NCBI GenBank assembly: GCA_028283825.1
Contig: JAPWJW010000001.1
Location: 1,674,001 to 1,738,000 of the forward strand
Direction of reading: 5' to 3'
DNA length: 64,000 bases
Source: Azospirillaceae bacterium
Lineage (GTDB): Bacteria > Pseudomonadota > Alphaproteobacteria > Azospirillales > Azospirillaceae
The position numbers and the translations under genes are program-made. The notes beneath the pieces are model-generated. The model was not told the DNA's origin and made no database searches. It was given only the letters and a program-made list of their open reading frames with translations. This document shows, piece after piece, positions 55,393-64,000 of the stretch. How positions within the stretch are numbered: the first letter of the stretch is position 1; every line of letters begins with the position of its first letter.

Positions 55393-55746
55393 ATGCGATC
55401 CATCGTTCGGAAAACCCTGGCCGTCACCACCCTGGCGGCGGTCCTTGCCATCCCCGGCCTGGCCCTGGCCGCCGGCACCAACACCATCCCGGCCGTCACG
55501 GTGACGGCGGCGCAGACCGACGCCGCCCGCCGCGTCTGCCGCGACACCCTGGGCCTGGCCCCCGCCAACACCGAATTTGCGGCATGCGTCGACAGCCTGA
55601 AGAACCAGGCCACCGCCGCCCAGCAACCGGTGCCCGAGGCCCGCGCCTGCGCCGAGATGGGCCATACCCCCGACGGCACCGACCATCGCCACTGCGTCGC
55701 CCGCCTGACCGCCGCCGTCAGCCACGCGCAGACGACGGTGAACTGA
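55393..55746 (+). CDS. Small secreted protein with two Cys-pair repeats
   Basis: A 117-residue product with a signal peptide (TLAVTTLAAVLAIPGLALA). The mature part has two related units: CRDTLGLAPANTEFAACVDSL and CAEMGHTPDGTDHRHCVARL, each with a Cys pair 15-16 residues apart and a closing CV-x-x-L. This C...CVxxL motif recurs in small alphaproteobacterial exported proteins; function unknown. GAGAGAGA precedes the start. A strong terminator follows, so it is probably the last gene of the carbonic anhydrase unit. Confidence 0.75.
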   Translation: MRSIVRKTLAVTTLAAVLAIPGLALAAGTNTIPAVTVTAAQTDAARRVCRDTLGLAPANTEFAACVDSLKNQATAAQQPVPEARACAEMGHTPDGTDHRHCVARLTAAVSHAQTTVN

Positions 55747-55840
55747 GCCCCGTCCGTCATCCTGTTTGCCAATCGGGCGGCGGCTTGACTGCCCGGGTGG
55801 TCTCCCATCCATCCGGTCCCCAAACCCACCGTCCGCCCGT

Positions 55841-55875
55841 GCCCATTCCCCGTCCCCCGGGGAATGGGCTTTTTT
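55841..55875 (+). terminator. Rho-independent terminator
   Basis: GCCCATTCCCC (55841-55851) pairs with GGGGAATGGGC (55859-55869), followed by six T (55870-55875). It ends the two-component / carbonic anhydrase / SulP region. Confidence 0.85.
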
Positions 55876-55996
55876 CGTACCCGCGGCAGTCCCATGGTTG
55901 GGGTTCCACCCCATCGCCCGGCGTGATACATCGTGGCACGATAAGATTGATTCAATTTACATCTTATCCAACACTAAACCCACCTGTGCCGCCCCC

Positions 55997-57049
55997 ATGC
56001 ATCCCTATCTTCGCTCCTTCCGTCCCACCCAGCCAGCCCTGCCCATGGCCGCCCGCCTGCGCATCTTCGCCGGCGCCCTGCTGGGTATCCTGCTGACCAC
56101 GCTGGTCAGCCGCTGGTGGCTGGGCACCGCGTCCGGCCTGCCCTATCTGGTGGCGCCCATCGGCGCGTCCAGCGTGCTGGTGTTCGCGGCCCCGGCCACG
56201 CCGCTGGCCCAGCCCTGGGCGGTGTTCGGCGGCAATGTGGTCTCAGGTCTGGCCGGCGTGCTATGCGCCCGGCTGATCCCCGATCCCATGCTGGCCGGCG
56301 CTTGCGCCGTCGCCCTGGCCGTCCTGGCGATGTCGTGCCTGCGCTGCCTGCATCCGCCGGGCGGGGCGGTGGCCCTGACGGCCGTGCTGGGCGGGCCGGC
56401 CATCCAGGCGGCGGGCTTCGGCTTCGTGGCGGCACCGGTGGCGGTGAACACCGCCCTGCTGGTGATCATGGGCCTGGCCTTCAACAACCTGACCCGCCAT
56501 CGCTATCCCCACGTGGCACCGGCACAGCCGCAAGCCGCCGCCAAGGGCCCCGGCTATACGGCGGAGGATTTGGACCTGGTGCTGGCCCAGTACGGCGAAC
56601 AGTTGGACGTGGCGCGCGACGATCTGGACGCCGTCTTCCGCCAGGTGGAGGCCCGCGCCTACCAGCGCCGCCATGGCGACATCCGCTGCGGCGCCATCCA
56701 GGCCAAGGTGCCGGTGGCGGTGGGACCGGAGGACACGGTAGCCACCGTGCGCGGCCTGCTGGCCGACTATCACCTGCGCAGCGTGCCGGTGACGGATGAA
56801 ACGGGGCGCCTGCTGGGCGTGGTGCCGGCACAGGCCGCGACAGTCCCCGGCCGCCAGGGCGTACGCCGCCTGATCCAGCCCGCCGTCACCGCCCTGGCCG
56901 CCACACCGGTGGTGAACATCCTGCCGGCCATGACCAGCGGGGCGTTCGAGGCCATGGTGGTGGACAAGGATGGCCGCCTGACCGGCCTGATCACCAGCGC
57001 CGATCTGCTGGCGGCGCTTTATGGCAATGAGCCGGTCCTGGCCGGCTAG
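55997..57049 (+). CDS. HPP-family membrane protein with CBS pair
   Basis: The 350-residue protein has an N-terminal HPP domain (four membrane segments, with LVAPIGASSVLVFA and the name motif LHPPGGAVALTAVLGG) and a C-terminal CBS pair (about 225-345, AIQAKVPVAVGPEDTV; ITSADLLAALYG). HPP proteins are linked to nitrite or anion transport, and CBS domains bind adenosine nucleotides, so a regulated anion channel is possible. It stands behind its own AT-rich upstream region. The start at 55997 follows no strong ribosome-binding site. Confidence 0.85.
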   Translation: MHPYLRSFRPTQPALPMAARLRIFAGALLGILLTTLVSRWWLGTASGLPYLVAPIGASSVLVFAAPATPLAQPWAVFGGNVVSGLAGVLCARLIPDPMLAGACAVALAVLAMSCLRCLHPPGGAVALTAVLGGPAIQAAGFGFVAAPVAVNTALLVIMGLAFNNLTRHRYPHVAPAQPQAAAKGPGYTAEDLDLVLAQYGEQLDVARDDLDAVFRQVEARAYQRRHGDIRCGAIQAKVPVAVGPEDTVATVRGLLADYHLRSVPVTDETGRLLGVVPAQAATVPGRQGVRRLIQPAVTALAATPVVNILPAMTSGAFEAMVVDKDGRLTGLITSADLLAALYGNEPVLAG

Positions 57050-57050
57050 C

Positions 57051-58082
57051 TCAGCGCTGCGCTTTTTCCCGCAGGTCACGCCATTTATCAACGTTGCGGT
57101 TATGCTCCGCCAGCGTGGACGCGAAGGCGTGGCCGCCGCTGCCGTCGGCGACGAAATAGAGGTCGTCGCTGTTCAACGGATTGGCGGCGGCACGCAGGGC
57201 GGCACGGCCCGGGTTGGCGATGGGGCCGGGCGGCAGGCCGGTCACGGCATAGGTGTTGTAGGGCGACTCCACCGCCAGATCGGCATGCGTCAGGGTACGG
57301 TCCAGCGGGCCCGTGCCCTTGGCCAGGATGTAGATGACCGTAGGGTCGGATTGCAGGCGCATGCCCAGCCGCAGGCGGTTGTAGAAGACGGCGGCGATGT
57401 GCGGCCGCTCGGCCGGCACGCCCGTCTCCTTCTCCACCAGGGAGGCCAGGGTCACCATCTCCTCCGGCGACTTCAGCGCCACGCCGGCGGCACGGGCGGC
57501 CCAGGCCTCATCCACCGCCTTGCGCATGGCGGCCTGCATCCGCTCCACCATCTGCGCCCGGGGATAGTTCAGGCCGAAGAAATAGGTCTCGGGCAGCAGG
57601 CTGCCCTCCGCCGGCTTCTCGGTGACGGGGCCGAACAAGGCGGGCTCCGCCTCGATCAGGGCCACCACCTGGGCGGCGGTCAGCCCCTCCGGAATGGTCA
57701 GGCGATGCACCACGGTCTTGCCGCTGCGCAGGAGGGCGATGGTGTCCCGCAGCGATATGCGGGCGGGAAAGGCGTATTCCCCCGGCTTCAGCGCCTGGGT
57801 GCTGCCGCTCAGGCGGGCGGCCGCCACCAGGTCCATGTCGCCGCGCACCACGCCGGCATCGGCCAGGGTGCGGGCCATGGCCTGCAGGCCGCCGCGGGAG
57901 CCGACGATGACGGTGCTATCCTGCGCCAGGGGGCCGGGATCGACGTAGCGGTGATAGCCCATCCAGGCCAGCGCCGCGGACACCAGAATCACCAAGGCCG
58001 CCGCCTGGAACAGACGGCGGCCCCAGGAACTGCCCCCTTTGCGGGGACCGGCCGGTGCCGGTCCCTGAGCCTTGGCGGTCAC
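57051..58082 (-). CDS. mltG: Endolytic murein transglycosylase MltG
   Basis: Membrane-bound lytic transglycosylase that cuts nascent glycan strands and sets their length. The 343-residue protein has one N-terminal membrane segment, a LysM-like region and the catalytic VEKETGVPAERPHIAAVFYNRL (Glu nucleophile/acid) with QSDPTVIY. It overlaps fabF by four bases; the acpP-fabF-mltG order is common. Confidence 0.95.
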   Translation of the reverse strand: MTAKAQGPAPAGPRKGGSSWGRRLFQAAALVILVSAALAWMGYHRYVDPGPLAQDSTVIVGSRGGLQAMARTLADAGVVRGDMDLVAAARLSGSTQALKPGEYAFPARISLRDTIALLRSGKTVVHRLTIPEGLTAAQVVALIEAEPALFGPVTEKPAEGSLLPETYFFGLNYPRAQMVERMQAAMRKAVDEAWAARAAGVALKSPEEMVTLASLVEKETGVPAERPHIAAVFYNRLRLGMRLQSDPTVIYILAKGTGPLDRTLTHADLAVESPYNTYAVTGLPPGPIANPGRAALRAAANPLNSDDLYFVADGSGGHAFASTLAEHNRNVDKWRDLREKAQR

Positions 58083-59350
58083 GAGCCGGTGTATTCCTTG
58101 AAGACCAGCGAGGCGTTGGTGCCGCCGAACCCGAAGGAGTTCGACAGGGCCGCACGCACCCGGCGCTTCTTGGAGACCTTCGCCACCAGGTCAACGCCAG
58201 CGCATTCGTCGGACGGGTTGTCCAGGTTCAGCGTGGGCGGCACGGCCTGGTCGCGGATGGCCAGGATGGAGAAGATGGCCTCGATGGCGCCCGCCGCCCC
58301 CAGCAAATGGCCGGTGGCCGACTTGGTGGAGGACATGGAGGCGGTGTTCAGGGCCTCACCGAACAGGCGCTTCACGGCACCCAGTTCGATCAGGTCGCCC
58401 AGCGGGGTGGAAGTGCCGTGGGCGTTGACATAGTCGATGTCGGCCGGGGTCATGCCAGCGCGCTTCAGCGCCATGGCCATGGAGCGATAACCACCGTTGC
58501 CATCATCCGCCGGGGCGGTGATGTGGTGGGCGTCGCCCGACAGGCCGTAGCCCACGACCTCGGCATAAATCTTGGCGCCGCGGGCCTTCGCGTGCTCCAG
58601 CTCTTCCAGGACGACGACGCCGGCGCCCTCGCCCATGACAAAGCCGTCGCGGTCCTTGTCATAGGGGCGCGAGGCCTTGTCCGGCGTCTCGTTGAAGCCG
58701 GTGGACAGCGCGCGGGCGGCGGCGAAGCCGGCCACGCCCAGGCGGTTGATCGCGGCTTCGGCACCACCGGCGACCATCACGTCGGCGTCTTCCCACATGA
58801 TCAGCCGGGCGGCGTCGCCGATGGCGTGCGCGCCAGTGGAGCAGGCGGTGACGGCCGAATGGTTCGGGCCCTTGAAGCCGTGGTTGATCGAGACATGGCC
58901 CGACACCAGGTTGATCAGGGCGGAGGGGATGAAGAACGGGGAGACGCGGCGCGGCCCCTTTTCCTTCAGCAGAATGGACGTCTCATAGATCGCGGACAGG
59001 CCACCGATGCCGGAGCCGATCATGACGCCGGTGCGTTCACGCTCTTCCTCGGTCTGGGGCTCCCAGCCGCTGTCCTTCACCGCCTGGGCCGCCGCGGCGA
59101 TGCCGTAGAGGATGAAGTCGTCCATCTTCTTCTGGTCTTTGGGCGGCACGAATTCATCGGCATTGAAGGTGCCGTTGGTGCCGTCGCCCCGCGGAACCAT
59201 GCCGCCGATCTTGGCGGGCAGGTCCGACACGTCGAAGGTGTCGATGGCGCGAATGCCCGACTGGCCGTCGAGCAGGTGTTTCCACGTGTGCTCAACGCCC
59301 GTGCCGAGAGGGGTGACCATCCCGAGTCCGGTGATGACGACGCGACGCAT
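58079..59350 (-). CDS. fabF: Beta-ketoacyl-ACP synthase II
   Basis: Condensing enzyme of fatty acid elongation. The 423-residue thiolase-fold protein has the Cys-His-His triad: TACSTGAHAIGDA, NAHGTSTPLGD and KSATGHLLGAAG. Start at 59350 gives MRRVVITGLGMVTPLGTG; the open frame further upstream is non-homologous. It lies 150 bases after acpP, with an inverted repeat between. Confidence 0.97.
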   Translation of the reverse strand: MRRVVITGLGMVTPLGTGVEHTWKHLLDGQSGIRAIDTFDVSDLPAKIGGMVPRGDGTNGTFNADEFVPPKDQKKMDDFILYGIAAAAQAVKDSGWEPQTEEERERTGVMIGSGIGGLSAIYETSILLKEKGPRRVSPFFIPSALINLVSGHVSINHGFKGPNHSAVTACSTGAHAIGDAARLIMWEDADVMVAGGAEAAINRLGVAGFAAARALSTGFNETPDKASRPYDKDRDGFVMGEGAGVVVLEELEHAKARGAKIYAEVVGYGLSGDAHHITAPADDGNGGYRSMAMALKRAGMTPADIDYVNAHGTSTPLGDLIELGAVKRLFGEALNTASMSSTKSATGHLLGAAGAIEAIFSILAIRDQAVPPTLNLDNPSDECAGVDLVAKVSKKRRVRAALSNSFGFGGTNASLVFKEYTGS

Positions 59351-59439
59351 GGGTAGACCTGTACCTAGTTCCAGAAAAAGATAGTCCAGCAAAGACCGTC
59401 CCGGGTCGCCCATTCCCCGCCGTTTGCGGCGGCTGGGTC

Positions 59440-59479
59440 TCGGGTGGCGCTTCCAGCCCTATGGCGGTGCGCCACCCGA
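59440..59479 (-). other. Inverted repeat between acpP and fabF
   Basis: Perfect 11-bp arms TCGGGTGGCGC (59440-59450) and GCGCCACCCGA (59469-59479) with an 18-base loop. No T tract follows on the minus strand. It could act as a partial attenuator or an RNA-stability element that keeps acpP mRNA more abundant than fabF. Confidence 0.55.
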
Positions 59480-59500
59480 TTTCCCGGGAAAGAAGGGGGA

Positions 59501-59737
59501 TTAGCCCTGCTTGCTGGAAATGAAGTCGATGGCGTCCTTCACGGTCAGGATCTTCTCCGCCGCGTCGTCCGGGATCTCGATCCCGAACTCTTCCTCGAAG
59601 GCCATGACGAGTTCGACGGTGTCGAGGCTGTCGGCACCCAGATCATCGATGAAGCTGGCGGTGTCCGTGACCTTGCCCTCTTCCACACCCAGGTGCTCGA
59701 CGACGATCTTCTTCACCCGTTCGGCGATGTCGCTCAT
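59501..59737 (-). CDS. acpP: Acyl carrier protein
   Basis: Carries acyl chains on a phosphopantetheine arm in fatty acid synthesis. The 78-residue acidic protein has the attachment Ser37 in [18 protein letters not shown] precedes the start. Placed between fabG and fabF as in most proteobacteria. Confidence 0.98.
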   Translation of the reverse strand: MSDIAERVKKIVVEHLGVEEGKVTDTASFIDDLGADSLDTVELVMAFEEEFGIEIPDDAAEKILTVKDAIDFISSKQG

Positions 59738-59929
59738 TTCCTATACCTTCCCGAATTTCACAGTTGGGGTTGCTTGACAAACTTGGTTGATTGGCGTGGC
59801 ACGTCCGGCACGGACGAAACTGAGCGCCCATCCTTTGGAAAAGTGCCGTCAGATACCACAGGTGGGCGCGTCTTGCCTAGCACCCGCCGTACTTGGGACC
59901 GACCTGGTCAAAGGCCAAGCCCCAAGGCC

Positions 59930-60667
59930 TCAAATCATGGCCATGCCGCCGTTGACGTGCAGCGTCTGGCCGGTGACGTAGCCGGCCTCGGTCGAGGCCA
60001 GGTAGAGCACGGCGGACGCGATCTCGTCCGGCGTGCCCAGGCGACCGGCCGGCACGCCGGCGGTCAGCTTTTCCTTCTGCGCGTCGGGCAGCACGTCGGT
60101 CATCGCGGTGGCGATGAAACCGGGCGCCACGCAGTTGGCGGTGATGTTGCGCGAGGCGACCTCGGCCGCCAGGGCCTTGGTCATGCCGATCATGCCGGCC
60201 TTGCTGGCGGCATAGTTGACTTGGCCCGGGTTGCCGGTGACGCCGACGATGGAGGTGATGCCGATGATGCGGCCCCAGCGGCGCTTCATCATGCCCTTCA
60301 CCACGGCGCGGGACAGGCGGAAGGACGCGGTCAGGTTCACGTCGATGACCGACGCCCAGTCCTCATCCTTCATGCGCAGGATCAGGCCGTCGCGGGTCAG
60401 GCCGGCATTGTTCACCAGGATGTCCACCTGGCCCAGCTTGGTCTCCGCGTCCTTGGCCAGGGCCTCCACGGCCGCCGGATCGGACAGGTTGGCGGGCACG
60501 ACGACGGCGCGGTCGCCCAACTCGGCCGCCAGGGCCTCCAGCGCCTCGACCTTGGTGCCCGACAGGGCGACGGTGGCGCCGGCCTGGTGCAGCGTGCGGG
60601 CGATGGCGGCACCGATGCCGCCGGAGGCGCCGGTGACGAGGGCGGTCTTGCCGGTCAAATCGAACAT
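59930..60667 (-). CDS. fabG: 3-oxoacyl-ACP reductase
   Basis: NADPH-dependent reductase of fatty acid elongation. The 245-residue short-chain dehydrogenase has VTGASGGIGAAIA, NNAGLTRDGLI, the Ser-Tyr-Lys triad (GITSIVGVTG; NYAASKAGM) and the C-terminal TGQTLHVNGGMAMI. It follows fabD by 25 bases. Confidence 0.97.
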   Translation of the reverse strand: MFDLTGKTALVTGASGGIGAAIARTLHQAGATVALSGTKVEALEALAAELGDRAVVVPANLSDPAAVEALAKDAETKLGQVDILVNNAGLTRDGLILRMKDEDWASVIDVNLTASFRLSRAVVKGMMKRRWGRIIGITSIVGVTGNPGQVNYAASKAGMIGMTKALAAEVASRNITANCVAPGFIATAMTDVLPDAQKEKLTAGVPAGRLGTPDEIASAVLYLASTEAGYVTGQTLHVNGGMAMI

Positions 60668-60692
60668 GGGATGTCCCCTATCGTCCTAAAGT

Positions 60693-61632
60693 TCAGGCCT
60701 TGAGGAAAGCTTCGATGTCGGCGGGCAGGCCCAGCGACACGGCGGTCATTTCCTTGTCGATACGCTTGGCCATGCCGGCCAGCACCTTGCCGGCGCCCAG
60801 TTCCACCAACTGTTCCACGCCCTGTTCCTTCATGAACAGCACGCTTTCGCGCCAACGCACGGAACCGGTGACCTGTTACCACCAGCAGGCGGCGGATTTC
60901 GGCGGGGTCGGTGACGGTGCTGGCGATGACGTTGGCGACCAGCGGCACGCGCGGCGCCTTGATCGCGGTATCGGCAAGCGCGTCGGCCATGGCATCGGCC
61001 GCCGGCTGCATCAGCGGGCAATGGAAGGGGGCGGACACCGGCAGCAGCACGGCGCGCTTGAAACCCCGCTCCGCCGCGATGGCGATGGCGCGTTCCACGG
61101 CGGCCTTGTGGCCGCTGATCACCACCTGGCCCGGCGCGTTGTCGTTGGCGGCGGTGCAGACCTCACCCTGGGCGGCGTCCTGCGCGATGCTGCGCGCGGC
61201 GTCGAAATCGGCGCCGATGATGGCGGCCATGGCGCCGACACCCACCGGCACGGCGCGCTGCATGCTCTGCCCCCGCAGCTTCAGCAGGCGGGCGGTATCG
61301 GCCAGGGTCAGGGCCCCGGCGGCGCACAGCGCGGAATATTCACCCAGGGAATGGCCGGCGACGAACTTGGCGGCCTTGGCCAGGTCCAGCCCGCCGTCCT
61401 TCTCCAGCACGCGGGCGACGGCCACGGACACGGCCATCAGGGCCGGCTGCGCGTTCTCCGTCAGGGTCAGCTCATCCAGCGGGCCCTCGAACACCAGGGC
61501 GGACAGCTTCTGCTTCAGCGCCTCATCCACCTCGCCGAAGACATCGCGGGCGGTGGTGAAGGCGTCGGCCAAGTCACGGCCCATACCCACGGCCTGGCTG
61601 CCCTGGCCGGGAAAGACGAAAGCGCGCGTCAT
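60693..61632 (-). pseudogene. fabD: Malonyl-CoA:ACP transacylase, frameshifted
   Basis: Loads malonate onto ACP; normally an essential gene. The first frame begins MTRAFVFPGQGSQAVGMG at 61632, has the catalytic GHSLGEYSAL and runs to ...EIRRLLV. There the plus strand reads ACCTGTTACCACCAGC (60871-60886) where ACCTGTTCCACCAGC is expected, so one extra A (about 60878) shifts the frame. The second frame continues EQVTGSVRWRESVLFMKE and ends at the TGA at 60693-60695. With the base removed the protein is a normal FabD of about 312 residues. Because the gene is normally essential, sequencing error is likely. Confidence 0.88.
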
Positions 61633-61740
61633 TTGCAAATACCCTGGGAAACTAAAGTCCGGTTCGGTGCGCCTTCGCCAAGCACGGCCCATGACGATGA
61701 GCCCCGCCATGGCCGGAAGCCGGCACCGCAAGTCGCGCCA

Positions 61741-61768
61741 TGCATACCGTCTGCAATCAATCTGTCAA
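61741..61768 (-). promoter_or_regulatory. Candidate fabD promoter
   Basis: On the minus strand, a perfect TTGACA (61768 to 61763) followed after 16 bases by TATGCA (61746 to 61741). It lies about 110 bases before the fabD start and would drive fabD-fabG. Confidence 0.4.
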
Positions 61769-61837
61769 TCGTCATCACAAGGGGGGATGGGAAGTTGACG
61801 TGGGCTGCGCCTGGGTTTTCGGCCCCACGCTACCCCG

Positions 61838-62818
61838 TCAGGCCGCCGTCCAGGGGATGAAAGGCCGCCCACGCCCCTCCGGCGCCTCCTCCGCCAGGAA
61901 GGCGGCAAGCACGTCCGCATCCACCCCGGCCTCCACCGCGATGCGGCGCGCCAGGGTGGCCGACGCCGTCCGCAGGCGCCCCGGCGGCCGGTCCAGCCAA
62001 TACCCCGTGGGGTTCAGCACCGTGCGCGGGTCGACCGGCACCACCCGGCCGCCGCGCAACTTGCCCTGCACCAGCGGCGGCCGCGCCAGGGCGATGCCCA
62101 GCCCGCAGGCGCAGGCGTCCAGCACCAGGTTGTAATCCTCGAACCGCCGATCCTGCGGCCGGGGGCGATAGTCCAACCCATGGGCACCGAACCACGCCCG
62201 CCAGCCGGTGGCGTCGGAGTCGTGGATCAAGGGAAAGGCCAGCAACCGCTCCGGATCCCCCGCCCCGATCCCATCCGCTAGGCCGGGGGCGGCGATGGGG
62301 TAGCACCATTCCTCGAACAACTTCAGCGACACCCGGCCCGGCATGGCGCCCCAGCCGCAGCGGATGGCCAGGTCCATGCCCTCATCCGCCAGATCCAGGG
62401 CGCGATGATCCACCGACAGCAAGATTCGGAGTGCGCCCCCCGGATCGGAGTCCTTACCCTCCAGCACGGTCAGGCGGGGCATCAGCCACAGCCCGCAGAT
62501 GGACGGCAGGGATGTCAGGCGCACCACCGCCCCGCCCCGCGGCTCCGTCCAGCGGTTGGAGGTGCCGGCGATCAGGGCGAAGGCCTCGCTGGTGCGCTGG
62601 AACAGGCGCTGGCCGTCGGGCGTCATGGCGACACCGCGCGCCTGGCGGTGGAACAGGCGCAGGCCCAGCCACTGTTCCAGCTTGGCGATCTGCCTGCTGA
62701 CGGCGCCATGGGTGACGTTCAGGCCCTCCGCCGCCGCGGAGAAGCTGCCGGTGCGGGCCGCCGCCTCGAAGGCGCGCAGCGCGTCCAGCGGCGGCAAGGG
62801 GGCTGAGCTGTGATCCAT
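61838..62818 (-). CDS. LysR-type regulator (GcvA-like)
   Basis: A 326-residue regulator with an N-terminal HTH (LDALRAFEAAARTGSFSAAAEGLNVTHGAVSRQIAKLE) and a substrate-binding domain typical of the GcvA/AmpR subgroup (DLAIRCGWG; the closing ACGLGIALARPPLV). Start at 62818 gives MDHSSAPLPPLDALRAF. Divergent from an EamA transporter gene with about 110 bases between, so it probably regulates that exporter. Confidence 0.9.
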   Translation of the reverse strand: MDHSSAPLPPLDALRAFEAAARTGSFSAAAEGLNVTHGAVSRQIAKLEQWLGLRLFHRQARGVAMTPDGQRLFQRTSEAFALIAGTSNRWTEPRGGAVVRLTSLPSICGLWLMPRLTVLEGKDSDPGGALRILLSVDHRALDLADEGMDLAIRCGWGAMPGRVSLKLFEEWCYPIAAPGLADGIGAGDPERLLAFPLIHDSDATGWRAWFGAHGLDYRPRPQDRRFEDYNLVLDACACGLGIALARPPLVQGKLRGGRVVPVDPRTVLNPTGYWLDRPPGRLRTASATLARRIAVEAGVDADVLAAFLAEEAPEGRGRPFIPWTAA

Positions 62819-62927
62819 GCTCACAGTTGGCTGCCGATTTGTTCGATTGTCAATCATCAGTCAACCGGGCCTAGTGGGGGCCGGCGGTTGTTCCCGTCAA
62901 CAGTTCCGGCTCGAAAGGTTTCCGCCC

Positions 62928-63863
62928 ATGTCCCCCACGCCCGTCGCCGCCACCTGTGAATCCCCGGCCGCCGTGCCGGCCTCCGGCACCCCGCGCCTGG
63001 ACGGCGCGACGCTCGCCACGGTGGTCATCACCATCATCATCTGGGCGTCGGCCTTTCCCGCCATCCGTGCCGGCCTGACCGCCTTCGGGCCGCTGGAACT
63101 GGGGGCGGCGCGCTTCGGCATCGCGGCGGTGCCGGCGGCCCTGTACCTGGCCATCACCCGCCCGGCCCTGCCCCGCGTGGCGGAGCTTTGGCGCTTCGCC
63201 ACCGGCGGCCTGCTGTTCGTGGCCCTCTATACCGGCCTGCTGAACATGGGGGAGAAGACGGTGTCGTCGGGGGCCGCCGCCTTCATCATCAACATCAACC
63301 CCATCATCACCGCCGTGCTGGCCTCATCCCTGTTGGGGGAGCGATTCGGCCGCTGGGGCTGGATCGGCACCGCCGTGTCGTTCAGCGGCATCGGCCTGAT
63401 CGCCCTGAATGAGGCGGTGGGCACCGGCCACGGCCTGCAACTGGGCTGGGGCGCCCTGCTGGTGCTGGGGGCGGCCCTCTGCAACTCCGTCACCACCGTG
63501 GTGCAAAAGCCCCTGTTCGCCCGCCACAAGGCCCTGACCGTGTCGGCCACCAACATGGTGGTGGGGGCGCTGGCCCTGTCGCCCTGGCTGCCCGGCGCCT
63601 ATGCCCAGGCGCAAAGCGCCGCCGCGCCGGGCCTGGTGGTGGCCTTATACCTGGGCGTGATGCCCAGCCTGGTCGCCTACGCCACCTGGTCCATCGTGCT
63701 GTCGCGCCTGCCCGCCGCCCGCGCCAGCAACTTCCTCTACTGCGCCCCGCCGCTGGCTACGCTGATGGGCTTCCTCTGGCTGGGCGAGGTGCCGACGGTG
63801 ATGGGTGTGGTCGGCGGCCTGATGGCGCTGGGCGGCGTGATCCTGGTGAACCTGAAACGGTGA
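62928..63863 (+). CDS. EamA/DMT-family exporter
   Basis: Inner-membrane drug/metabolite transporter family protein with ten predicted membrane segments in two EamA repeats (about 25-165 and 170-305). The 311-residue protein has ITIIIWASAFPAIRAGL and the second-half NSVTTVVQKPLFARHK. Substrate unknown; such proteins often export amino acids or toxic metabolites. Start at 62928 (MSPTPVAATCESP). Confidence 0.88.
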   Translation: MSPTPVAATCESPAAVPASGTPRLDGATLATVVITIIIWASAFPAIRAGLTAFGPLELGAARFGIAAVPAALYLAITRPALPRVAELWRFATGGLLFVALYTGLLNMGEKTVSSGAAAFIININPIITAVLASSLLGERFGRWGWIGTAVSFSGIGLIALNEAVGTGHGLQLGWGALLVLGAALCNSVTTVVQKPLFARHKALTVSATNMVVGALALSPWLPGAYAQAQSAAAPGLVVALYLGVMPSLVAYATWSIVLSRLPAARASNFLYCAPPLATLMGFLWLGEVPTVMGVVGGLMALGGVILVNLKR

Positions 63864-63868
63864 CGCCG

Positions 63869-64000
63869 TCAGCTGAGGAAGTACGCCAGTTCCTTGCCCC
63901 TGGTCCCCGCCAGATAGGCGTCCTGCCAGGTGTCCTTGGTGGACAGGAAACCGCCCTGGGGTGTCACCGGTGCGGCCTGGCCCTTGAGCAGGGCGTCGCG
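63869..64000 (-). CDS. C-terminal fragment of an unidentified protein, cut by the window end
   Basis: The last 43 codons of a minus-strand gene ending with TGA at 63869-63871. Visible protein: RDALLKGQAAPVTPQGGF, LSTKDTWQDAYLAGTRGKEL, AYFLS. I do not recognise the family. It converges with the EamA gene with five bases between. Confidence 0.55.
   Translation of the reverse strand, partial: RDALLKGQAAPVTPQGGFLSTKDTWQDAYLAGTRGKELAYFLS

Overview
The window is GC-rich, densely packed chromosomal DNA. It looks like an alphaproteobacterium of the Rhodospirillales / Azospirillaceae type. This is inferred from the gene orders lptF-lptG-surA-pdxA-rsmA and erpA/dgt-argS-SPOR-nagZ-M50-scpA-scpB, an NrsF-type anti-sigma factor, and a LexA box of the alphaproteobacterial form GAAC-N7-GAAC. 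I saw no rRNA, tRNA, CRISPR array, transposase, prophage or replication origin.

Layout. 1-4550: ssb and divergent uvrA with an SOS box over its start codon, then a frameshifted alpha/beta hydrolase. 4551-5760: an AT-rich foreign-looking patch with one gene (zinc ribbon, TPR, CFI-box C-terminus). 5767-7903: a sigma factor / NrsF pair facing a secreted hydrolase, with matching promoter candidates for both directions. 7954-13807: a gallate locus (double-HTH LysR regulator, gallate dioxygenase, MFS symporter, outer-membrane channel). 13839-15752: a Tet(X)-like flavin monooxygenase and a divergent TetR regulator with twin operators. 15890-22272: small protein, plsY, a pseudo-dihydroorotase, pyrB, an unknown gene and gor. 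22335-27045: orphan periplasmic binding proteins (one ModA-like, two LivJ-like), a SCO1/SenC protein and a HEAT protein. 27226-36895: scpBA, M50 protease, nagZ, SPOR, argS, DUF805, dgt, erpA and xthA. 36910-39211: a PIN/RHH toxin-antitoxin pair, a fatty-acid hydroxylase and a lipoprotein. 39408-47471: rsmA, pdxA (frameshifted), surA, lptG, lptF, pepA and holC. 47597-50776: an esterase, a glycosidase and a VapC/Phd pair. 50884-57049: a two-component system, carbonic anhydrase, SulP transporter, Cys-repeat protein and HPP-CBS protein. 57051-61632: mltG, fabF, acpP, fabG and fabD (frameshifted). 61838-64000: a LysR regulator, an EamA exporter and a truncated gene.

The most unusual signal is a family of four intergenic repeats of about 120-130 bp (15757-15886, 20767-20898, 27090-27220, 35928-36047). 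Each copy begins shortly after the stop codon of a plus-strand gene and folds into four successive hairpins. Stem sequences differ between copies but remain complementary, while two of the four-base loops (ATCC and AGTC) are nearly constant. This points to selection on structure, and I do not recognise the family.

Three genes (hydrolase at 3836, pdxA, fabD) each carry one extra base that breaks the reading frame. fabD is normally essential, so sequencing error is the first explanation to test.
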